Assembly: GCF_009363255.1 (NCBI RefSeq)
Contig: NZ_CP045318.1
Location: forward strand, 1,477,501 to 1,541,500
Reading direction: 5' to 3'
Length of the DNA stretch: 64,000 bases
DNA from: Roseivivax sp. THAF197b
GTDB taxonomy: Bacteria > Pseudomonadota > Alphaproteobacteria > Rhodobacterales > Rhodobacteraceae
This document shows positions 51,770 to 61,218 of this stretch, piece after piece. The position numbers were made by a program, and so were the translations under genes. The notes under the pieces were generated by a model. It was not told where the DNA came from, made no database searches, and worked only from the letters and a program-made list of their open reading frames with translations. The first letter of the stretch is position 1, and every line of letters starts with the position of its first letter.

Positions 51770-52750
51770 TCACTCTGCGGCGGTCTTTCCGTCCTGATCG
51801 TTGGGGGTCTCGTCGACCTCCGCGCTTGCCTCATCGATCCGGCGCAAGGCGCGCAGACGGCGTCGGAATCGCGGAGCGCTCTTGCGGGTGGCCACATTGG
51901 TGCAGAGCCACCGCGTCAGCTCCAGACGCTCATCGGCCTCGACCCGCGCCAGCAATTTGCGCAGATACGGCCCGTAATCGCGCCGTGCCCGCATCAGCTT
52001 GGCGAAGCTCACGCTGTTCAATGTCCCGTCTGCCGCCTCGCGCAACACGTCGCGCAGGATCTCCATCTCGATCAGCGCCGCTTGCAGGGCCGAGCCCATG
52101 AACGGCATCGGCAGGCGCGTCACGCCTTCGCGGTGAAACAGGGCTGCATGCATCGCATCGAGCGTCTCGCGCGGATCGAACAGCACATAGCCGCGCAGGG
52201 CCGCGTCCATCATGTCCGGCGCGTAGCCGTAACGATTGGTGAAATCCATGCGCCGGTATTCGGTGAAGCGTTCGTCCCAGCCCGTCAGCCCGGGATCGAG
52301 CGTCGCCTGGGGCTGCGCCGCCACCACGACAGCGCCCGGCGCGCTGACCGAAAACGCCGCCGCCGCGTAACCGCAAGGGCCTGCGCCGTAAAAGATCACC
52401 CGCTCGAAATCGTCGAAAAAGCCGTCATCCGTCAGCTGGTCGAAAAAGGCGAAGACATCGCCGTCGCGGAACCAGGTATCGTTCTTCGACACCACGGACA
52501 GAAGCGACCAATCCTCGGCCTCCGCCACCGACAGCGCGATCGGGCGCGCGCCCTTGTCATAGGTGATGATGCCTGGAAACGTCTCGAAGCTGACCAGCAG
52601 CGTGTCTCCGCGTTCGTCGAACAGCGCATGGTGGCGATCGCCCAATGGCTCGAAGAAACCGGTCTCCTCGCCGATCTCGCCCAGTTGCGTGCGCCACGCA
52701 TCATAGTCGAGCCCGGCAAGCTCGGTATCCCATGCGGTCTCAATCGGCAT
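51770..52750 (-). CDS. conserved Rhodobacterales protein of unknown function
   Basis: 326 residues. The core VIFYGAGPCGYAAAAFSVSAPGAVVVAAQPQATLDP looks like an alpha/beta-hydrolase or Rossmann strand-turn-helix, but the usual nucleophile is absent. DTWFRDGDVFAFFDQLTDDGFFDDFERV precedes it. I have seen relatives labelled 'phosphoadenosine phosphosulfate reductase', which nothing here supports. It follows the glycosyltransferase operon by 114 bases and may be linked to it. ATG 52750 is chosen from GGTGG ahead; upstream ATGs exist. Confidence 0.7.
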   Translation of the reverse strand: MPIETAWDTELAGLDYDAWRTQLGEIGEETGFFEPLGDRHHALFDERGDTLLVSFETFPGIITYDKGARPIALSVAEAEDWSLLSVVSKNDTWFRDGDVFAFFDQLTDDGFFDDFERVIFYGAGPCGYAAAAFSVSAPGAVVVAAQPQATLDPGLTGWDERFTEYRRMDFTNRYGYAPDMMDAALRGYVLFDPRETLDAMHAALFHREGVTRLPMPFMGSALQAALIEMEILRDVLREAADGTLNSVSFAKLMRARRDYGPYLRKLLARVEADERLELTRWLCTNVATRKSAPRFRRRLRALRRIDEASAEVDETPNDQDGKTAAE

Positions 52751-52864
52751 AATGCCACCCATCATCGACAAAAGGCGCGGAAAGGAGCGCCGTGTTCTGG
52801 AAACAATGCCCTTTCATTTTGACAAAAATGCGCCTGATGCAGGGAAATTCAAAGGGGGTTTGGT

Positions 52865-53914
52865 TCAGACAGCCCGGGTTTTTGCCGCACGCAGCCCGTA
52901 GGACTTGAGAAATTGTGCGGCATCAGCGGGCAAGGGGCGCGATGATGGCGTCATCAGGAGGCGCCCCATCAGGGCGCGATAGGGCTCCTCGAGCATCAAG
53001 GCATCGAACCGCGCGCGACGCCATGCCACGGCACGCGCGTGCAGCTCCGCCAGTGCCGGATCTGCGGCAAACGCTGCGCGCAAGGGGGCCGCGCGGGCGC
53101 TGACCTCGGCGATGGAATGGTCGTCCTTGGTGTCGAAGTTGCGCTCGACCCAGTAGTCGAGCCCCAGCAGGTCATCCGAATGCACGGCCCGGCCGCGCGC
53201 CGCCTTCAGGACGAATTCCTCCATCGATCCAAGGGGATAATGGTTGAGCTGCACGAGCGCGCAATTGTCCTGCCCGAAATTCGAAAAAATCCGCCGCGTG
53301 CGAAACTGCGCGTCGAGTTCCCGCCCCGACCCATCGAACCAGCGCGCCGTCTCGACGCGCGCCGGATCGGGATCGCGCGGGCGATGCACGCCGGGTTTTC
53401 GATACGTGCCGTCATTGCGATAGAGCGTCTTGAACATCGCCGACCGCCAAGGCCAGTGCATGACCTGCGGGGCGGCGCGCGTGAACCGCTCCGGCACGGG
53501 CGCGGGATCGTAGCGGGCCTGCCCGCCGCATCCGAACAGCCGCCACGTCAGGGTGATCGCCTGCGCCTCGGGCAGGGCGTTGATCAGCGCGGGCAGGTCG
53601 CGCGCGCCCACATGCACGTTGACGAACTCGTCCACATCGAGCGGCAGGATCCAGTCCGCAGCCTGCGTGACGGGCTGCTTGGCCGCATCCTTCAGCGCGG
53701 TGAACTGAATGCCCCCCTTGTCATAAGGCCCCGGATTGGGCCGATGCGTCACATGGCCGAGCTCGGCCAGCCGGTCCAGGATCCGATCCGTGCCGTCCTC
53801 GCACGCGTTCGTATAGGCCAGAACGTGGCTGATGCCCGCCGCCTGCGCATGGGCCAGCCAATCCAGAAGATAGGCCCCTTCGTTGCGCACACAGAGGATC
53901 GCAAGTATATTCAA
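52865..53914 (-). CDS. glycosyltransferase, GT2-like (DVDEF type), third module
   Basis: 349 residues. ILCVRNEGAYLLDWLAHAQAAGI, NACEDGTDRILD and LPLDVDEFVNVH (metal motif) define a glycosyltransferase of the family-2/92 type, followed by TLTWRLFG and LVQLNHYPLGS. It is a paralogue of the other two modules in this operon. TTG start, four bases after the FkbM stop. Last of the tight group. Confidence 0.85.
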   Translation of the reverse strand: MNILAILCVRNEGAYLLDWLAHAQAAGISHVLAYTNACEDGTDRILDRLAELGHVTHRPNPGPYDKGGIQFTALKDAAKQPVTQAADWILPLDVDEFVNVHVGARDLPALINALPEAQAITLTWRLFGCGGQARYDPAPVPERFTRAAPQVMHWPWRSAMFKTLYRNDGTYRKPGVHRPRDPDPARVETARWFDGSGRELDAQFRTRRIFSNFGQDNCALVQLNHYPLGSMEEFVLKAARGRAVHSDDLLGLDYWVERNFDTKDDHSIAEVSARAAPLRAAFAADPALAELHARAVAWRRARFDALMLEEPYRALMGRLLMTPSSRPLPADAAQFLKSYGLRAAKTRAV

Positions 53915-53918
53915 TGGG

Positions 53919-54611
53919 CTAGAAGCCTTTCTTGAAGCAGACCACCTTGGCGTGGCTGACTTTCGGAAAATAGGTCAGTCCGGCGCGGTGGAAGGCGTCG
54001 AACACGGCCTGCACGCCATCCTGACCGATCCATTGCGGATGCAGTTCCACCACAGCCGCGCGCAGATGCGACAGGTCCGCGGCGGGCAGCAGATGGGCCT
54101 CGGCCCCTTCGATATCGCAGACGAGGAAGGTGGGTTTCAGCCGCGCGGTCACCGCCGCGATGTCGATCTGCGGCACCTCCACGGTCTCGACGATGGTGTC
54201 GGGATCGTCCTCGCGGCACAGCGACGAGGCCAGGAAGTCGCGGCGGATATAGAACGGTACCGGGTCGCCGCCGCCCTCCGACAGGATTGCATTGTGCGAC
54301 GCGATCTCCGTGCGCTCGTTCAGCGCGTGCACGGCCCGGATGAAAGGCAGCAGGCGCGGATTGGCCTCATAGGTCTCGATCGCCTCCAGCGGTCGCCGCC
54401 GCGCCATGAGCGTCGACATGTAGCCGATGCCCGATCCCAGTTCGAGCACGCGGTCGTCCCGGCGCAGAAGCTGCACCACCGCGCGCGTTTCCTTGTCCTC
54501 GTAACCCTCTGTCGTCAGGGCCTTTTCCGTACGACGCGAGATGAAATCCCGGTCTCGGGGAAAGCGCAGGCCATTCGGGGTCTCGAAGGTGTCGGTGACG
54601 TCCATGTCCAT
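53919..54611 (-). CDS. FkbM family methyltransferase
   Basis: 230 residues. SAM loop VLELGSGIGYMSTLMA, then LVCDIEGAEAHLLPAADL, the FkbM acidic motif. It probably O-methylates a glycan. Start lies two bases after the stop of the fusion gene. Confidence 0.87.
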   Translation of the reverse strand: MDMDVTDTFETPNGLRFPRDRDFISRRTEKALTTEGYEDKETRAVVQLLRRDDRVLELGSGIGYMSTLMARRRPLEAIETYEANPRLLPFIRAVHALNERTEIASHNAILSEGGGDPVPFYIRRDFLASSLCREDDPDTIVETVEVPQIDIAAVTARLKPTFLVCDIEGAEAHLLPAADLSHLRAAVVELHPQWIGQDGVQAVFDAFHRAGLTYFPKVSHAKVVCFKKGF

Positions 54612-54613
54612 GT

Positions 54614-56989
54614 TCAGCTCTCCATATCGAGCGCCAGCGCATAGGCGACGCGTTCCATTTCGGTCAGCTCCAACCGCACGGCCTGCTGATAAAGCTCTTC
54701 GAATTCCGGCATGCCGTGCAATTCCCGGGCTTTCGCGCGATGCCAATCGAGGCCCGCCGCGTGCAGGCGCGCCAGTTCCGGATCGGCCAGCAAGCGGTCA
54801 TATTCCGCCTTGAGCCGCGGCACGTTGCGCTTGATCGTGATATCCCGCGCCCCGGACCAATCCATGCGGATCCAGTAGTTCAGACCGATGGAGCGGTCGA
54901 CATGCAGCGCGCGGCCCCGCTGGCGTTTGATCAGGAAGCTTTCCGCCGACCGAAGTGCATAATGATTGAGCTGCAACAGGTCGTAACCAATGGATTTTTT
55001 CGAAGAGCGCCATCCGTTCTGAATGGCCTCGCCCGTCATGTCCTCGCCCGATCCGTTGACCCAGCGCACGCGGGCCTCGGCGCCATCGATCAGCTTGTTG
55101 GGCCGGTGGCAGGAAATCTTCTGGTAAGCCCCGATATTGCGGAACATCGTCTTGTAACCCCAGACCGTGTGCGGCTTGGGGCAGTAACGCGGCGCGCATT
55201 GATCGAATTGTTCGATCACGAACTGATCGGAGAGCTGCGTCACCCCAGAATGGCCGAAAAGCCGCCAGGTCATCGCGACATTCGTGGCCTCCGGCACGCG
55301 CGCGAAAAAATCGTCCAGCGTGCCGTTTCCGCAGCGCACATTGATGAACTCGTCCACGTCGATATGGATGATCCAGTCCGCCTGCCGGATCACCGGCTCC
55401 TTCAGCGCCTGGTTGAGCGCGTGCTGCTGCGGCGACTTGCCTTTCCAATCGTCGTTGTTGCGATGCTGGACGATGCCAAGCGCGTCGAGCCGGTCGAGGA
55501 TTTCGCTCGTCCCGTCCTCGCAACCATTTGTATAGATGAGGAAATTATCGACCCCGATCGCGCGGTGATAGGCCACCCATTCGAGGATATAGGGCGCCTC
55601 GTTCTTCATGCAGCCCACGATGACGCGGCCTTTCTGACCCTCGGGCAGATCGCGCGGCGGGTGTTCGGTGAAAGCCGCTGCCAGCTCTTCCTCGTTGACG
55701 CGGCCAAGCTTGTTGTGGGGCGCGAAGGGCGATCCCTTGAGCTGCGCGAATTTCTGTTTCGCAAGCGGCGGCATCATCGCCTTTGCCGTCGTGGTCAGCC
55801 CGGCTTCCGGCACGGGGCCCGTCTCGGGCGCCTCGCTGGGCAGGCCCACTTCGAGTTGTGCGAGCTCCGCCGCTTTGCTGTCGCGTTCCTCCTTCGCGGC
55901 CTGATCGATGCGCCAGCGCGCGGCCATCAGGTATTGCGTCGCGCGAAAGCCCATCTGCGGATCAGCCTCGGTCCAGGGGTCGGACTGAACGGGCGGGATC
56001 AGCGGGGCGAAACCGAGCAGCGGATGCGCTTCATGCAGTGCTTCAAGGTCAGGCTTGAACCGATTGGAAATGCTGAACAATGCGCCGGTATTGATCGGCG
56101 CGCCATCGATTTTCATTTCCATGACAAGCTTGCGCCAAAGCGGACGTCCGAGGATCGTCTCGGGCTTTTCCAGAAGCCGCAGCACAACATCATTGAACAT
56201 CCGCGCCCGCGTCAGCCAGACCTCGGGCGGTGCGGCCGGACGGGTGACCTCTTCGGCCCGGCCGAAATTCGCCTCGATGCCGAACGCCGCGCGCAAGGCC
56301 TCCGTCGCGCGCTCCGACCAGAGCGTATCGGGATCAAGCCCCCAAAGCCGGGTCGCACCGGCCCCGAAGGTGCCATCCCATTCCGCGACAAGGCGTTTCA
56401 GATCAAGCCAGTAGGGCGCGCCCTGCACATCCGAAAAGACGCCTTTCTCAGGGGCCGGATCGGGCCGGGTTGCCAGCGCCGCATCCCACCAGCTTTCGGC
56501 CTCCAGCAATCCCAACTCCTGGGTCAAAGGCACGGCGCGTCCTTCGATCACCTGCGCTGCATAGGCGCGCGCGAGCATCCGCGCCGGGTCATCCACCTGC
56601 GCCAGAACCGTGATATCGTCCGAGATCGGCAGCAGCAGGTCGCGCAAGCGCGCACGTTCGCTCGTCGATGTCAGGGCCGATCCCAGCTGATGACACGACA
56701 GGATCAGGACGTCCGGCGCGACGCGCTCGGCCTCCGCGCGCAAGGCCGCGGCGACCTCATCGCGCAAGGCCGCCTGTTTCTCGGGCAGGGTGAAGCCGCG
56801 ATTGAACCGCAGCGTATCGACCGCATCGGGATCGCTGACGGCCATGAAAAGCCGCGTGTGGTTCTTGGCACCGGGCGAGCGGGCGTAAAGCACGCCTTTG
56901 CCCGCCAATTGCTCCCGCTTGTCGTTGAAGATGCGCTGGATGCGTTCGGAGGATTGTGCCTCGGGGCCGATATGCAGGACGATCCTCAC
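54614..56989 (-). CDS. fusion: sulfotransferase-like N-terminus + GT2-like glycosyltransferase
   Basis: 791 residues. Residues 1-~250 resemble a sulfotransferase (MRIVLHIGPEAQSSERIQRIFNDKREQLAGKGVLYARSPG), but the PAPS 5'-phosphosulfate loop, normally like KSGTT, reads GPEAQSSE, so activity is doubtful. After a linker, residues ~445-750 form a glycosyltransferase: VIVGCMKNEAPYILEWVAYHRAIGV, TNGCEDGTSEILDRL, IHIDVDEFINV and QLNHYALRSAESFL. GTG start overlaps the upstream sulfotransferase stop. A domain fusion of this kind is uncommon. Confidence 0.82.
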   Translation of the reverse strand: MRIVLHIGPEAQSSERIQRIFNDKREQLAGKGVLYARSPGAKNHTRLFMAVSDPDAVDTLRFNRGFTLPEKQAALRDEVAAALRAEAERVAPDVLILSCHQLGSALTSTSERARLRDLLLPISDDITVLAQVDDPARMLARAYAAQVIEGRAVPLTQELGLLEAESWWDAALATRPDPAPEKGVFSDVQGAPYWLDLKRLVAEWDGTFGAGATRLWGLDPDTLWSERATEALRAAFGIEANFGRAEEVTRPAAPPEVWLTRARMFNDVVLRLLEKPETILGRPLWRKLVMEMKIDGAPINTGALFSISNRFKPDLEALHEAHPLLGFAPLIPPVQSDPWTEADPQMGFRATQYLMAARWRIDQAAKEERDSKAAELAQLEVGLPSEAPETGPVPEAGLTTTAKAMMPPLAKQKFAQLKGSPFAPHNKLGRVNEEELAAAFTEHPPRDLPEGQKGRVIVGCMKNEAPYILEWVAYHRAIGVDNFLIYTNGCEDGTSEILDRLDALGIVQHRNNDDWKGKSPQQHALNQALKEPVIRQADWIIHIDVDEFINVRCGNGTLDDFFARVPEATNVAMTWRLFGHSGVTQLSDQFVIEQFDQCAPRYCPKPHTVWGYKTMFRNIGAYQKISCHRPNKLIDGAEARVRWVNGSGEDMTGEAIQNGWRSSKKSIGYDLLQLNHYALRSAESFLIKRQRGRALHVDRSIGLNYWIRMDWSGARDITIKRNVPRLKAEYDRLLADPELARLHAAGLDWHRAKARELHGMPEFEELYQQAVRLELTEMERVAYALALDMES

Positions 56990-57615
56990 GAGGCGGCCTC
57001 GGGCGCGCGTTCATTCGCGTGGCCCCACCAGGGCAGCTCCAATCCCAGAAAGGCGCCAATTTTTTCAGGGGCTTGCGGGTCGGAGATGTTGTATTCCATG
57101 AAGTCGGCGCGCCCCTCGAAAGCGGCCCGCAGATAGGCGTAATGGCCCGCAACCCAGCGCTCCAGCTCCGGCGCGTCCTGACCATATCCTTCCGGCAGGC
57201 CCGGGATCGCGTTCTTCGGCAGCCGCCCCGTTCCAAGGTTCCGCCAGGCCAGCATGCTTTCCACGATATCGGCGGGTGCGCGGTAGGACAGCAGGAACTT
57301 CGTGCCCGGATGATGGGCCGAGATGGCCGCAAGAAGCCCGTAATCGAATTGCGGCCAGTAATTCGCCCCGCCGCCAATGGCGCTGATCTCGGAGAAGGCG
57401 TCGAATTCCGCCATCGCGGCCAGCGGATCACCGGTGGTGAAATACGCCTCATAAAGGCACTTGCCGACGAACTCGCCCTCAAGGGCGTCGTGCGTGCTTT
57501 GCTCGGGCCGGATCTTCCAATCCGCCACGTTGAGGCCCGCGCGGCGCAACGCCTTGCCCAGCGTCGTGGTGCCCGATTTCGGCAGGCCCAGATTGACCAC
57601 ACGCAAACGGCTCAT
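56986..57615 (-). CDS. sulfotransferase
   Basis: 209 residues. The PAPS loop NLGLPKSGTTTLGKALRRAG is intact; FLLSYRAPADIVESMLAWRN is the 3'-phosphate-binding strand with Arg and Ser. It would transfer sulfate to the glycan. Start overlaps the upstream glycosyltransferase stop (ATGA). Confidence 0.87.
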   Translation of the reverse strand: MSRLRVVNLGLPKSGTTTLGKALRRAGLNVADWKIRPEQSTHDALEGEFVGKCLYEAYFTTGDPLAAMAEFDAFSEISAIGGGANYWPQFDYGLLAAISAHHPGTKFLLSYRAPADIVESMLAWRNLGTGRLPKNAIPGLPEGYGQDAPELERWVAGHYAYLRAAFEGRADFMEYNISDPQAPEKIGAFLGLELPWWGHANERAPEAAS

Positions 57616-58643
57616 GCCACGAGTCCCAGTTCCTGCATCAGCTCGTATTCGCCGGGCGGGTAGGGCGGCAGCGCCTTGAGATGCGCGTACATTTCCGCAT
57701 AGGCCTCCTGCGCCATGAGCTGATCGCGCTTGGCGATATGCGCGGCCACCGAGGCCTCGTGCAGCGCGCCCAGTTCCGGGTCGGCCTTCAGCGCGGCGAG
57801 CGCCCCTTCGAGGGCCGGAAGGTAGCGCTGGATCGAGGTATCTTCCCAGGCGGGATCGTTGCGTTCGCGCCAATAGGTATCGTCGAAATCCCGGTTTTCG
57901 CGGTTCACATCGCCCCGGTCGTTCTTCACGAGGTAGCTGTCGAGCGAGCGCAGCGCGTAGTGATTGAGCGTCGCAAACGCGCGCGCGCCTGCGGCGGGAA
58001 ACTTGCGAATCCGCCGTGCATTTTCCGCCATGAGGAACTTACGCGGCACGCGCCGCCCGGACCCGTCGGTCCAGGCGGGATAATGATGCGTCTCCACCCG
58101 CTTGTTGAAGAAGGGCCGGTGCGCGCCGTAATATTGCAACGGAAAATCCTGCCGGACCAGCGACTTGACCTCGATCGCGCTCTCGCCACACCACAGGTCG
58201 GGATTGTGGCTGCGAGTGAATTGTTCGATCACCGGGCGGTCGACATAGTCGCAGATCCCGTCATTGGCGAAGAACTGGAAGGTGACAGAGATGGCGCCGG
58301 GATCGCCGCAGGCCTCCACCAGCGCGGGGATCGTGTGATCGCCCACATGGATGTTCAGGAACTCGTCCACATCGGCGATCCAGACCCAATCGGCGGCCTT
58401 GACCACGCTTTGATGCGCGGCGTCCTTCAGTGCCTCCATCTGGTAATTCCGCCCCTCTGCCGGGTTCGGCAAGTGGATGACGCCGCCGCGGGCCTCCAGC
58501 GCGTCGAGCAGTGCATCAGTCCCATCGGTGCAATCGTTGGAATAGAACAGGAAATCCGTGACGCCGAGCAGGCGATGGAAGGCGATCCATTCCAAGAGGA
58601 ACGGGCCTTCGTTCTTCACGCATGTCACCGCGGTTATCCGCAT
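57612..58643 (-). CDS. glycosyltransferase, GT2-like (DVDEF type), first module
   Basis: 343 residues. VTCVKNEGPFLLEWIAFHRLLGV, NDCTDGTDALLDAL and WIADVDEFLNIH match the paralogues in this operon; TLNHYALRSLDSYL follows. First gene of the operon, on the minus strand, 231 bases from the divergent moxR gene. Confidence 0.86.
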   Translation of the reverse strand: MRITAVTCVKNEGPFLLEWIAFHRLLGVTDFLFYSNDCTDGTDALLDALEARGGVIHLPNPAEGRNYQMEALKDAAHQSVVKAADWVWIADVDEFLNIHVGDHTIPALVEACGDPGAISVTFQFFANDGICDYVDRPVIEQFTRSHNPDLWCGESAIEVKSLVRQDFPLQYYGAHRPFFNKRVETHHYPAWTDGSGRRVPRKFLMAENARRIRKFPAAGARAFATLNHYALRSLDSYLVKNDRGDVNRENRDFDDTYWRERNDPAWEDTSIQRYLPALEGALAALKADPELGALHEASVAAHIAKRDQLMAQEAYAEMYAHLKALPPYPPGEYELMQELGLVA

Positions 58644-58874
58644 GACCGCGCGCCTTCGCCGCTGCCGCCCATTCGCCCTGACCCTTGCTCGATCCGCTCG
58701 ATCCGTCGGTGCCCGTCTAACGCGGGACCGTTTCTTTTGCCTGAACATAGGCCACCGCCGGGAATCGCGTCAATTCCGCATCTCCCGGCGACTCCAAAAC
58801 TGCGACCTATGCGCTATTGATTCCCGGAAGCGTTCCGGGCCCTCTGGCCCGAACAGCACGCGCGGGGAGGCGAC

Positions 58875-59783
58875 ATGACGACACCGGCATCCATCGACGA
58901 GGTTCAGACCATGCTGGGCGAGGCGGGCTATGTCTGCGGACGCGCGCTTGCGACCGTGGTCTTCCTGTCGCTCAAACTGGGCAGGCCCCTGTTCCTCGAA
59001 GGGGAGGCGGGCGTCGGCAAGACCGAGATCGCCAAGGCCCTGTCGGCCTGCCTCGGGCGCAAGCTCATCCGTCTGCAATGCTATGAAGGTCTCGACGCCG
59101 CATCGGCGGTCTACGAGTGGAACTTCCCCGCGCAGATGATCGCGATCCGCACCGCGGAGGCTCAGGGCAATGCCGACAAGGAAGTGCTGAACCGCGAACT
59201 CTTCAGCCCCGACTACCTCATCGAACGGCCGCTGCTGGAGGCCATGCGCCCCGACGAGAACGGCCCGCCGATCCTGCTGATCGACGAGCTCGACCGCACG
59301 GACGAACCCTTCGAGGCCTTCCTTCTGGAAGCGCTGTCGGACTTTCAGGTCACCATCCCCGAACTCGGCACCATCAAGGCCCCCGAGCCGCCCATCGTCA
59401 TCCTGACCTCGAACCGCACCCGCGAGGTGCACGATGCCCTGAAGCGCCGCTGCCTCTATCACTGGGTCGATTACCCGACCTTCGAGCGGGAGGTGGAGAT
59501 CCTGACCGCACAGGCGCCCGACCTGGCCGAGAGCCTGTCGCGCGAGGTGGTGGCCTTCGTCCAGCGCCTGCGTACCGAGGATATCTTCAAGAAACCGGGC
59601 GTGGCCGAGACCATCGACTGGGCGAAATGCCTCCTCGCCCTCGACGTGATCGACCTCTCGCCCGAGGTCATCTCCGACACGCTGGGCGCGATCCTGAAAT
59701 ACCAGGACGACATCCAGAAGCTGCAGGGCTCAGAGGCCAAGAAGATCCTCGACGATGCGCGCGCGAGCGTGGTGAACGCGTGA
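58875..59783 (+). CDS. MoxR family AAA+ ATPase
   Basis: 302 residues. Walker A FLEGEAGVGKTEIA, Walker B ILLIDELDRTDEPFEAFLLEAL, and TSNRTREVHDALKRRC. The closest context is the coxD/coxE pair. GGGGAGG precedes the ATG. Works with a VWA partner, which follows after 33 bases, as a metal-cofactor or complex-assembly chaperone. Confidence 0.9.
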   Translation: MTTPASIDEVQTMLGEAGYVCGRALATVVFLSLKLGRPLFLEGEAGVGKTEIAKALSACLGRKLIRLQCYEGLDAASAVYEWNFPAQMIAIRTAEAQGNADKEVLNRELFSPDYLIERPLLEAMRPDENGPPILLIDELDRTDEPFEAFLLEALSDFQVTIPELGTIKAPEPPIVILTSNRTREVHDALKRRCLYHWVDYPTFEREVEILTAQAPDLAESLSREVVAFVQRLRTEDIFKKPGVAETIDWAKCLLALDVIDLSPEVISDTLGAILKYQDDIQKLQGSEAKKILDDARASVVNA

Positions 59784-59816
59784 GCCCAGCCGTCGCAATA
59801 GCCCCGGCGCTCTAGG

Positions 59817-61076
59817 ATGGAATACGCGCCGCTCGAAATCTCGGAGAATCCGCGCCTCGCGCAGAACGTCATCCATTTCGCCCGTGCGTTGCGCAAGGCG
59901 GGCCTGCCCGTGGGGCCGGGACGGGTGATCGATGCCATCCGCGCGGTTGAGGCGGCGGGCTTCACCGAGCGCTCGGATTTCTTCTGGACGCTGCATGCCT
60001 GCTTCGTCTCACGCCCCGAACACCGCGCCGTGTTCGCGCAGATCTTCCGGCTCTATTGGCGCGATCCGCGCTATCTCGAACACATGATGTCGATGATGAT
60101 CCCGGCGATCCGCGGCGTGCAGGAAGAGCGCGTTGCGCAAGCCGCCGAGAAGCGCGCGGCGGAATCGCTGCTCGATGGCCTCACACCCGACATGCCCGAG
60201 CGGGAGGAGGAGCGCGAGGAAGACGTCCAGATCGAGATCGACGCCTCCCAGACCATGTCCGACAAGGAGCGTCTGCGCAGTCTCGATTTCGAGCAGATGT
60301 CCAATGCCGAGATTGCCGAGGCGAAGCGCATGCTGGCCAAGCTCAGCCTGCCGGTGAAACCCATCCAGTCACGCCGCCAGATGGCAGCCAATCTCGGCAC
60401 CCATGCCGATTGGCGCCGCACCATGCGCGCGGCCATGCGCCAGGGGGGCGAGATCCGCAGCTTTGCGAAAACCAAGCGGCGACCGCGCTGGCCCAATCTG
60501 GTGGTCCTTTGTGATATCTCGGGATCGATGAGCCAGTACAGCCGGATGGTGCTGCATTTCCTCCACGCAGTCGCGAACGAGAAGGGCGCAGGCTGGGCGA
60601 AGGTCCATGCTTTCACCTTCGGCACGCGGCTGACGAACATCACCCGGCATCTGGGCACGCGCGACGTGGATCAGGCGCTGAAGGCCGCGGGCGCCGAGGC
60701 GCAGGATTGGGAAGGCGGCACGCGGATCGGGCAATGCCTGCACGCCTTCAACCGCGACTGGTCGCGGCGGGTCATGGGGCAGGGCGCGGTGGTGCTGCTC
60801 ATCACAGACGGGCTCGACCGCGACCCCGAGGAGGGGCTGGAGCGGGAGATGGAGCGGCTGCACCTGTCCTCGCGACGGCTCATCTGGCTCAATCCGCTGC
60901 TGCGCTGGGACGGTTTCGCGCCCAAGGCACGCGGCATTCGCGCCATGCTGCCCCATGTGGACAGCTTCCGCGCGGGCCATTCGATCCAGACGCTGGAAGA
61001 ACTGGCGCTTGCCATCTCCAAGCCCGACGATCCCGGCGAAAAGGATCGCTTGTTGCGGGCGGTGGCCGAGGGGTAG
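59817..61076 (+). CDS. VWA domain protein, CoxE-like
   Basis: 419 residues. A helical N-terminal half and a von Willebrand A domain with MIDAS motif VLCDISGSMSQYSR, later GGTRIGQCL and LLITDGLDRDPEEG. Pairs with the MoxR ATPase. No cox structural genes are in the window, so the client is unknown. Confidence 0.9.
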   Translation: MEYAPLEISENPRLAQNVIHFARALRKAGLPVGPGRVIDAIRAVEAAGFTERSDFFWTLHACFVSRPEHRAVFAQIFRLYWRDPRYLEHMMSMMIPAIRGVQEERVAQAAEKRAAESLLDGLTPDMPEREEEREEDVQIEIDASQTMSDKERLRSLDFEQMSNAEIAEAKRMLAKLSLPVKPIQSRRQMAANLGTHADWRRTMRAAMRQGGEIRSFAKTKRRPRWPNLVVLCDISGSMSQYSRMVLHFLHAVANEKGAGWAKVHAFTFGTRLTNITRHLGTRDVDQALKAAGAEAQDWEGGTRIGQCLHAFNRDWSRRVMGQGAVVLLITDGLDRDPEEGLEREMERLHLSSRRLIWLNPLLRWDGFAPKARGIRAMLPHVDSFRAGHSIQTLEELALAISKPDDPGEKDRLLRAVAEG

Positions 61077-61117
61077 CGCGCCTGTCGCACCTCTTGCGGG
61101 CTGGCCGACCGGGTGTT

Positions 61118-61140
61118 TGCGTTTATCTGGAAAGGTGAAA
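61118..61140 (+). repeat. 23-nt motif, copy 3
   Basis: Same 23-nt layout, 42 bases after the VWA gene stop codon in gene direction; a palindrome CGCCCGGGCG follows immediately. Confidence 0.65.
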
Positions 61141-61218
61141 CGCCCGGGCGGTGCCTGGCGTGTGGTCCGTGGCGTTTGTTCCCGCGGGAGAAGCCGTGGG
61201 GCCGAAAGGAGGGCACGC

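Noticed and set aside
51770..52750. Label as phosphoadenosine phosphosulfate reductase despite the nearby sulfotransferases
   Set aside because: No PAPS-reductase motif or catalytic cysteine segment is visible; the name seems to be inherited annotation.
54716..57136. 806-codon plus-strand frame
   Set aside because: Antisense to the fusion and sulfotransferase genes, which have clear motifs.
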